A stretch of 47,042 nucleotides of DNA from NCBI GenBank assembly GCA_937918955.1, contig CAKZRZ010000163.1, positions 1 to 47,042 on the forward strand, given 5' to 3'. The first letter of the stretch is position 1, and every line of letters starts with the position of its first letter. The notes under the pieces were generated by a model. It did no database searches, was not told where the DNA came from, and saw only the letters and a list, made by a program, of their open reading frames with translations. Shown here piece after piece: positions 42,129-47,042 of this stretch. A program made the position numbers and the translations under genes. Origin of the DNA: an uncultured Arenicella sp. (lineage in GTDB: Bacteria; Pseudomonadota; Gammaproteobacteria; Arenicellales; Arenicellaceae).

Positions 42129-43019
42129 CTACAGCCTTAGTTCGCGATGACGAACTAAGGTCTGAATGTTGTTGTGACCCGCGAAATGCTCTTGCAGCAA
42201 TGTAGTTAGGTAAACCGAGCGATGTTGCCCACCGGTGCAGCCAATGCCGACTGTAATGTAGTTGCGATTGTCATTGATGAAATGCGGTAGCCAGTGTTCT
42301 ACGAAGTCTCGAATCTGTTGATACATCTCAGTGCAAACCGATTTGTCGCTCAAGAAATCGCGCACTGCTTTATCTAGCCCTGTCAAAGGTTTCAGCTCTG
42401 GATCCCAGTGCGGGTTTGGTAGACAGCGAACATCAAACATAAAATCGACATCACTCGGGTTGCCATATTTAAAGCCGAATGATTGAAACAGTAGTGTTAA
42501 AGAGTGTTCGCTGTTTTGCTCGCTGTCGTCTCGGATGATAGAGCGCAACTCATGAGGTGTGGTTTTCGACGTATCTATCTTACGGTCTGCAATCGTCGCT
42601 AGGTGCTGCAGGATATCGCGTTCTTTGTGGATTGCCTCAATCAAAGAAGTGTTTTTGTCTGACAAAGGGTGCTTGCGACGAGTTTCGCTATAGCGCTTTA
42701 ATAATGTTTTATCGTCGGCATCGACAAAGATAACCCGAGTTTCAATTTGAAATGATTTCAGACTTTCAAAGCTCTCTTTTAAGTCTCCGATAAAGTCTTG
42801 GTTTCGCGAATCGATGCTGATCGCGCAATTGTGATGGGTCGTTTTATTACCTAATACGCGAGCGGCCATCTCGGGAACTAAAGACGCGGGTAAATTATCG
42901 ATGCAATAGAAACCGAGATCTTCAAGCACTTGAAGGGCAATTGTTTTACCCGAGCCTGATGTGCCACTGATGATAAAAAACTTTGGTGGGCTTTTCTTTT
43001 CTATCGAATCACTGTTCAT
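42129..43019 (-). CDS. rapZ: RNase adapter protein RapZ
   Basis: This 296-residue protein has the RapZ (YvcJ) layout: Walker A GTSGSGKT (19-26), DNLPASLVPEM, RRKHPLS, and the C-terminal RNA/metabolite-binding domain with FDVRCLPNPHWDPELKPLTG and GIGCTGGQHRSVY. In E. coli RapZ binds GlmZ/GlmY sRNAs and guides RNase E, and it senses glucosamine-6-phosphate. It sits between ptsN and the HPr gene, the usual rpoN-cluster order. Confidence 0.96.
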   Translation of the reverse strand: MNSDSIEKKSPPKFFIISGTSGSGKTIALQVLEDLGFYCIDNLPASLVPEMAARVLGNKTTHHNCAISIDSRNQDFIGDLKESFESLKSFQIETRVIFVDADDKTLLKRYSETRRKHPLSDKNTSLIEAIHKERDILQHLATIADRKIDTSKTTPHELRSIIRDDSEQNSEHSLTLLFQSFGFKYGNPSDVDFMFDVRCLPNPHWDPELKPLTGLDKAVRDFLSDKSVCTEMYQQIRDFVEHWLPHFINDNRNYITVGIGCTGGQHRSVYLTTLLQEHFAGHNNIQTLVRHRELRL

Positions 43020-43078
43020 TGTTCTTTTGGTTGAGGCCTGTTATCAGTGTGGAGTTATCTGTGTGCCAACGCGCTTGT

Positions 43079-43591
43079 TTAACTGGACCAGCTTTGGATC
43101 AAGCTGATCACTTGACTGGTCGATGTCGCCTTCACGAGCTTGTCTTTTTTACTGGGGTCAGACATTAATCGAGCGATGTCGGCTAATAAATTTAGGTGTT
43201 CTTGCGCAGCATTTTCCGGCACTAATAAGCCAAAGGCTAGGTCAACCCCGAGTTTGTCTGCGCTGTCATAATCGACGGGTGTCTCGAGTGTGATTATTGC
43301 TAATACGGCAGTCTCAGCTTGAGGGCTACGAGAATGTGGGATTGCGACGCCGTTACCAATGCCGGTATTGCCGAGTTTTTCGCGTTCCAATAGTTGATGA
43401 TAAATGTCTTTTTCTTTGGTTTCTTCATCAAGTGCGCTGGTTAAGATGCGCGCCATCTCTTCAAGCAGTTTTTTTGCGCTGCTAATCGGTGTTTGTACTT
43501 GAATTAAATCTGCGCTTAAGGTCTGTAGTAGTACGCCATTTGGCAGAGTGTTTGTGCTAGTCATTTGAATATCTAGATTGTAAAAATCCAT
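43079..43591 (-). CDS. ptsN: PTS IIA-like nitrogen-regulatory protein PtsN (EIIA-Ntr)
   Basis: This 170-residue EIIA of the fructose/nitrogen class has the phospho-acceptor H86 in NTGIGNGVAIPHSRSP, with LVPENAAQEHLNLLADIARL downstream. It is the output of the PTS-Ntr relay, known to affect potassium transport and sigma-54-linked functions. An internal ATG at 43564 would shorten it by nine residues; neither start has a good Shine-Dalgarno. The 280 bp upstream, before hpf, are filled by a 43-44-bp hairpin repeat array. Confidence 0.95.
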   Translation of the reverse strand: MDFYNLDIQMTSTNTLPNGVLLQTLSADLIQVQTPISSAKKLLEEMARILTSALDEETKEKDIYHQLLEREKLGNTGIGNGVAIPHSRSPQAETAVLAIITLETPVDYDSADKLGVDLAFGLLVPENAAQEHLNLLADIARLMSDPSKKDKLVKATSTSQVISLIQSWSS

Positions 43592-43667
43592 CGAAGCCTA
43601 GTTTGCGGTTGCCATATCATAGGCATTCGTAAACAGGTCGACGATGGACTATTTTTCTTTATCCTGC

Positions 43668-43845
43668 ACTAGCTTTAACGAGCTTTGGTTTTTTACCCGG
43701 CGCCCGCTTGAGCGGGCTTTGGCTCAGGGCTGCTTTTACCCGGCACTCGCTCTAGCGAGTTTGGGCTCAAGGCTGCTTTTTACTCGGAGCTCGTTCTAGC
43801 GAGTTTGGGCTCAGGGCTGTTTTTGTCTCGAGTTTGCTTTTGCAG
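43668..43845 (+). repeat. Second array of the 41-44-bp hairpin repeat family, between hpf and ptsN
   Basis: Three clear units (43686-43728, 43729-43771, 43772-43815; 43, 43 and 44 bp) have decayed units on each side. Shared flanks on the plus strand are GCTG-T-rich-CCCGG before and TTTGGGCTCAGG after the hairpin. Stems are GCCCGC/GCGGGC, ACTCGC/GCGAGT and GCTCGT/GCGAGT (two G-T pairs) with loops TTGA or TCTA. The orientation is opposite to hpf-ptsN transcription. Homologous to the 24315-24560 array in reverse complement. Confidence 0.88.
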
Positions 43846-43871
43846 GATAGAGTTTTTAAGTTGATTGTTGC

Positions 43872-44207
43872 TTAGGGTTTATCATCAAACACTTGGTCTT
43901 TTAATGCACCGCCGCTGCGATGATGATTGGTTATTTTTTCTTTGTGCTTGCGCACTTGAGAATCAAGTTTATCAGCTAAGTCATCAATTGTGGCGTACAT
44001 GTTGTCCGTTTCGGAGTGTGCATGCATGGTAATGCCCTTGGCATTGACCGTAGCTTCGGCCTTGTGATGAATTTTTTCTACGTGTAAGACTACGTCGATA
44101 CTATTCAAATGGTCAAAGTGACGTTCAATACGCTCCATCTTTTCGCCGATATAGTGCTTCATTGAATCGGTTAAATCGATTTGGTGACCTGAGATAGTTA
44201 ACTGCAT
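43872..44207 (-). CDS. hpf: Ribosome hibernation promoting factor (short HPF)
   Basis: This 111-residue protein is a short HPF: MQLTISGHQIDLTDSMKHYI, ERIERHFDHL, HKAEATVNAKG and MYATIDDLADKLDSQVRKHKEK. It dimerises or silences ribosomes in stationary phase. The start has a clear AGGAG seven bases upstream. It follows rpoN on the same strand, the standard order, with a 180-bp gap. Confidence 0.96.
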   Translation of the reverse strand: MQLTISGHQIDLTDSMKHYIGEKMERIERHFDHLNSIDVVLHVEKIHHKAEATVNAKGITMHAHSETDNMYATIDDLADKLDSQVRKHKEKITNHHRSGGALKDQVFDDKP

Positions 44208-44387
44208 AAGATTCTCCTGTTAGAGTTTGACGGGCTGCAATTAGCTCGCCGATTGTCATGCATATCGTCTTGGGCGCCGTGCGCGTTAAATAGGGCGAGA
44301 GCGGCAAACGGTATAAAATGTTTGTCACTGCGCAGCTAATCGCAGCCCTTCGAGCTAAATCATTTTCGGTGTGGTCTTGTGGCGTAT

Positions 44388-45899
44388 TTACACTAATGAT
44401 TTGCGTTGACTCGAAGGTGCAATGTGCATGCTCTCGCGGTATTTAGCCACGGTGCGTCTGGCAACGATATGCCCTTGTTGCTCTAGCTCTTTGGCGATTT
44501 TACTGTCGCTGAGCGGTTTTGCCTTGTTCTCGGCCTCAACCATGCTCTTGATCAACGAGCGTATTGCTGTTGAGCTAGAGGCAGCGCCATCGGTGTTGCT
44601 GAGGGCACTGGAAAAGAAAAATTTAAGTTCAAAAACACCACGCGGACAAAGTAAATATTTGCCTGATGTGGCGCGTGAGATGGTCGATTCATGCATTTCT
44701 AAGGTTTCAGCAATATCTTGCAGAACCATCGGTTGCATGCCTTGTTCGCCTTCTTCAAAGAAGCCTTGTTGGCGTTCAACAATGGCTTCAGTTACTAATA
44801 ATAGGGTGTCATAGCGGCTCATCAAGCCCTTGATGAACATTTTTGCTTCTAGCAAATTGTGTTGAATATAGTCGCTGCCTTCTTTATCTAAAAGTGTAGC
44901 CGATGTTTCGTCGCTATTTAGTAAATCCGAGTACGTTTTATTTACTCTAAGTTTCGTTTGGTTCTCTGGATTAAGCTTAGCTATCCATTTTCCCTCAATC
45001 TTTTTGACATAAACATCGGGAGTAATATAGTTCTCGGCATCGCTATCAAATTGTGAACCTATGCGAGGATTCAGTTGGGTTATCAAGCCTAAGGCGCCGG
45101 ACAGAGTAGTGTCGCTGATATCCAGTTCTTTTTTTAGTTTGGCGAGATTATGGGTGCCGACCAGATCAAGGTGTTGTTTAACGATGGATTTAGCAACCTT
45201 TAAGTGATGCTGATTTGTGTCGCTGGAACTCGCATCAAGCAGCATGCCTAGGCGTTCATTCAGGTCTCTCGCGCCAACGCCGAGTGGTTCTAAGCTTTTG
45301 ACCAGACTTAGCATTGCCGCAACTTCGTCTTCCTCAATCTCTGACTCTACCTCATCAGTCAGGGCTTTAGTGATATCCGAAAGCTCGTTCACCAGATAGC
45401 CGTCATCATCTAACGAATGCAAAATGGCTTGTGCGATTAGTTTGTCTTGCTGGCTTAAACTAGTCATTTGAATTTGCCAGTCGAGATGCTCAAACAGGGT
45501 TTCTTGTTTTACAGCGAACTGGGTATATTCAGTATCGCGGCCGATAGTTGTTGAGGCCGCTATAGTGCTAACTCGGTGTGTTTCAAACGACTCTTGCCAA
45601 TTCGCCGAGAGGTCTTGCTCGGCGGCCAAATGATCAGTTTGTTCTAGCTCGAAGCTTGGGTCGGCAGCTTCCGCAACTGGCTGCGGCACGCCGTTGTCTT
45701 GCATCTTCTCATGTTCTTGTATTTGCTCAACTTGAATTGTGTCTTGCTCAATACGCTCTAACAAAGGGTTTGAGTCTAAGATTTGTTGAATTTCGATCTC
45801 TAAATCTAAAGAAGGAAGTTGTAGCAGTTTAAGCGACTGCTTGAGTTGCGGGGTGAGAGTGAGTTGCTGTGAGAGCTTTAAGTTTAGGCTTTGTTTCAT
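44388..45899 (-). CDS. rpoN: RNA polymerase sigma-54 factor
   Basis: This 503-residue protein has all sigma-54 regions. Region I is glutamine/leucine-rich (LSQQLTLTPQLKQSLKLLQL), followed by an acidic region II (about 55-110), the core-binding and HTH region (QDIAETLEMHESTISRATSGKYL) and the RpoN box ARRTVAKYRE at 480-489. It directs activator-dependent transcription from -24/-12 promoters. It is preceded by lptB after a 235-bp gap and followed by hpf, ptsN and rapZ. Confidence 0.97.
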   Translation of the reverse strand: MKQSLNLKLSQQLTLTPQLKQSLKLLQLPSLDLEIEIQQILDSNPLLERIEQDTIQVEQIQEHEKMQDNGVPQPVAEAADPSFELEQTDHLAAEQDLSANWQESFETHRVSTIAASTTIGRDTEYTQFAVKQETLFEHLDWQIQMTSLSQQDKLIAQAILHSLDDDGYLVNELSDITKALTDEVESEIEEDEVAAMLSLVKSLEPLGVGARDLNERLGMLLDASSSDTNQHHLKVAKSIVKQHLDLVGTHNLAKLKKELDISDTTLSGALGLITQLNPRIGSQFDSDAENYITPDVYVKKIEGKWIAKLNPENQTKLRVNKTYSDLLNSDETSATLLDKEGSDYIQHNLLEAKMFIKGLMSRYDTLLLVTEAIVERQQGFFEEGEQGMQPMVLQDIAETLEMHESTISRATSGKYLLCPRGVFELKFFFSSALSNTDGAASSSTAIRSLIKSMVEAENKAKPLSDSKIAKELEQQGHIVARRTVAKYRESMHIAPSSQRKSLV

Positions 45900-46064
45900 C
45901 TACTGCTGGGGTTAAACGGCCGTGAGAAATTTACTAAGCTTGAGGCACTTAATAAGTGGTGGCCTCGGCCTAGAGCAAAACTTCCACTTGCCCGACGACT
46001 TAATGTCAGTCTATACCCATAATTGGCCGATTACCAATGAAAACGATCAACACTAAAACCTAAC

Positions 46065-46089
46065 GCACAATATTCTTTTTATATTGTGT
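46065..46089. other. AT-rich hairpin between lptB and rpoN
   Basis: CACAATAT (46066-46073) and ATATTGTG (46081-46088) form a perfect stem around TCTTTTT. It lies 45 bp past the lptB stop in transcript order and may slow or end lptAB transcription before rpoN. The rest of 45900-46134 shows nothing recognisable. Confidence 0.4.
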
Positions 46090-46134
46090 GCTGAGAAGTG
46101 TAAGTCCAGAGGGTTAATCGTCTTGCTCTAAGAT

Positions 46135-46860
46135 CTAGATTTTGAACTTGGAACCCAAGTAGACATCCCTTACGCCTTGGTGGCTCAATATTTGCTTGGC
46201 AGTTCCTTCGGTAAGCACTTTGCCTTCAGACAAGATGTAGGAATGATCGCAAATATCTAAGGTTTCGCGAACATTATGATCGGTAATGATAATGCCTATC
46301 CCAGAGTTACGAAGGTAGTCGATAATCTGTTGGATATCGCCTACAGAAATAGGGTCAATACCGGCAAATGGCTCGTCTAATAAAATGAAATAAGGTTTCA
46401 GGGCAATCGCCCGAGCGATCTCAGCTCGGCGACGTTCTCCACCTGAAAGCGAGATGCCGAGAGTGTCGCGTTTATGACCTATATTAAATTCTTCAAGAAG
46501 CTGTTCAACCCGGCGGCTGCGCTGTTGCGCCGACATAGTTTTGTCGGTTTCAAGTACCGCCATTAGGTTTTCGGCGACTGTAAGCTTGCGGAAAATCGAC
46601 GGTTCTTGAGGTAAGTAACCAATGCCTAGTTTCGCGCGCGAGTGCATTGGTAGATGGCTTATGTCTTGGCCATTTAACAAGATGCGACCACTATTACTGC
46701 GAACTAAGCCAACGACCATATAAAAGCTAGTGGTCTTTCCCGCGCCGTTTGGCCCGAGTAGGCCAACGACTTGGCCACTCTCTACTGATATGTTGATCTT
46801 TTTTACAACCTGTAAGCCTTTGTAGCTTTTACAAAGGTCTCTGGTTTCAAGAATACTCAT
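46135..46860 (-). CDS. lptB: LPS export ABC transporter ATP-binding protein
   Basis: This 241-residue ATPase has Walker A GPNGAGKT (36-43), [15 protein letters not shown], signature LSGGE (138-142, followed by RRR), Walker B FILLDEP (158-164) with FAGIDP, and switch H195. The LSGGERRR and [10 protein letters not shown] motifs are diagnostic of LptB, the motor of the LptB2FG complex that extracts LPS from the inner membrane. It starts 5 bp after the lptA stop, so the two are co-transcribed. Confidence 0.97.
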   Translation of the reverse strand: MSILETRDLCKSYKGLQVVKKINISVESGQVVGLLGPNGAGKTTSFYMVVGLVRSNSGRILLNGQDISHLPMHSRAKLGIGYLPQEPSIFRKLTVAENLMAVLETDKTMSAQQRSRRVEQLLEEFNIGHKRDTLGISLSGGERRRAEIARAIALKPYFILLDEPFAGIDPISVGDIQQIIDYLRNSGIGIIITDHNVRETLDICDHSYILSEGKVLTEGTAKQILSHQGVRDVYLGSKFKI

Positions 46861-46865
46861 GAGCT

Positions 46866-47042
46866 CTAGTCTTTCTTCTTCGGCTGTAAAATGAGGCGTG
46901 ACCGGCCTGATTTTAGCGGCGCTGGTTCGGCGGTTTCAGGTTCTGTTTCTGTTTCGCTAACTGCCTTAGTGGCAGAGCTCTTAGCTGATTCTGCTACCGT
47001 CGACTTGCTGCTGCTCGAATTCGGGCTAGGAGCGTCGTCTTT
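46866..47042 (-). CDS. lptA: LptA, C-terminal end (runs off window)
   Basis: These 59 codons end at the TAG 46868-46866. The visible part is a low-complexity linker rich in S, T, E and A, followed by [14 protein letters not shown]. That is a typical tail of the periplasmic LPS bridge protein LptA. The OstA beta-jellyroll domain lies beyond the window edge, so the call depends on the tail and on lptB following directly. The long Ser/Thr/Glu-rich tail is unusual for LptA. Confidence 0.7.
   Translation of the reverse strand, partial: KDDAPSPNSSSSKSTVAESAKSSATKAVSETETEPETAEPAPLKSGRSRLILQPKKKD

Overview
The window reads as one contiguous piece of a chromosome from a free-living, probably marine, gammaproteobacterium with moderate GC. 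The main evidence is gene order: zapA, then 6S RNA, then 5-formyl-THF cyclo-ligase; ygfB-pepP-ubiquinone hydroxylase; and the lptA-lptB-rpoN-hpf-ptsN-rapZ-HPr-EI-mgtE cluster. I cannot name the genus with confidence. I saw no phage, integrase, transposase, CRISPR array, rRNA or tRNA gene. Most of the content is housekeeping; the unusual material is mainly in the intergenic DNA.

Layout. 1-2 kb (- strand): start of an MscS-type channel, then an overlapping pair of a YtqB/MnmM-like tRNA methyltransferase and a DAO-family FAD oxidoreductase. This pair looks like a split replacement for bifunctional MnmC. 2-5 kb (+): an LplT-PlsC fusion, Tag DNA glycosylase and a GtrA-like membrane protein. 5-10.4 kb (-): a five-gene operon of ABC ATPase, ABC-2 permease, membrane-anchored amidohydrolase, DesK-type kinase and DesR-type regulator. 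The kinase is split by a frameshift at a run of five A (T on the coding strand). A perfect-arm palindrome at 10413-10428 upstream is a candidate operator. 10.4-14.6 kb: CinA-like protein, TatD-family nuclease, TcdA and a B12-binding radical SAM protein. Three tandem 18-bp repeats fill the tatD/tcdA divergent promoter gap. 14.6-22.7 kb: a candidate small RNA, a YfhO-family membrane protein, a UDP-galactopyranose-mutase-like flavoprotein, SlyD, and a flippase-like domain fused to a TolB-like propeller.

22.8-29.5 kb: secreted cyclophilin, 5-formyl-THF cyclo-ligase, a repeat-rich 0.84-kb gap holding 6S RNA, zapA with its coiled-coil partner, ygfB-pepP-ubiI-like, and fur. 29.6-32.4 kb: an iron(III) ABC permease and its binding lipoprotein under a near-ideal Fur box. 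32.5-38.5 kb: gcvH, a PfkB kinase, lgt, a DUF4124 protein, lnt, an orphan GspC-like protein and an orphan lasso-B2-like protease. 38.6-47 kb (-): lptA, lptB, rpoN, hpf, ptsN, rapZ, HPr, EI and mgtE, which is a complete nitrogen-PTS phosphorelay beside sigma-54 plus LPS transport.

The strongest candidate for something undescribed is a family of 41-44-bp tandem hairpin repeats. Six units lie directly 3' of 6S RNA (24315-24560) and at least three lie between hpf and ptsN (43686-43815). The flanks are conserved, while the hairpin stem sequence changes from unit to unit by compensatory substitutions. Next in interest are a promoter / three-hairpin / T-tract locus (about 14763-14888) that looks like an unannotated sRNA, and the MnmM plus flavoprotein pair.
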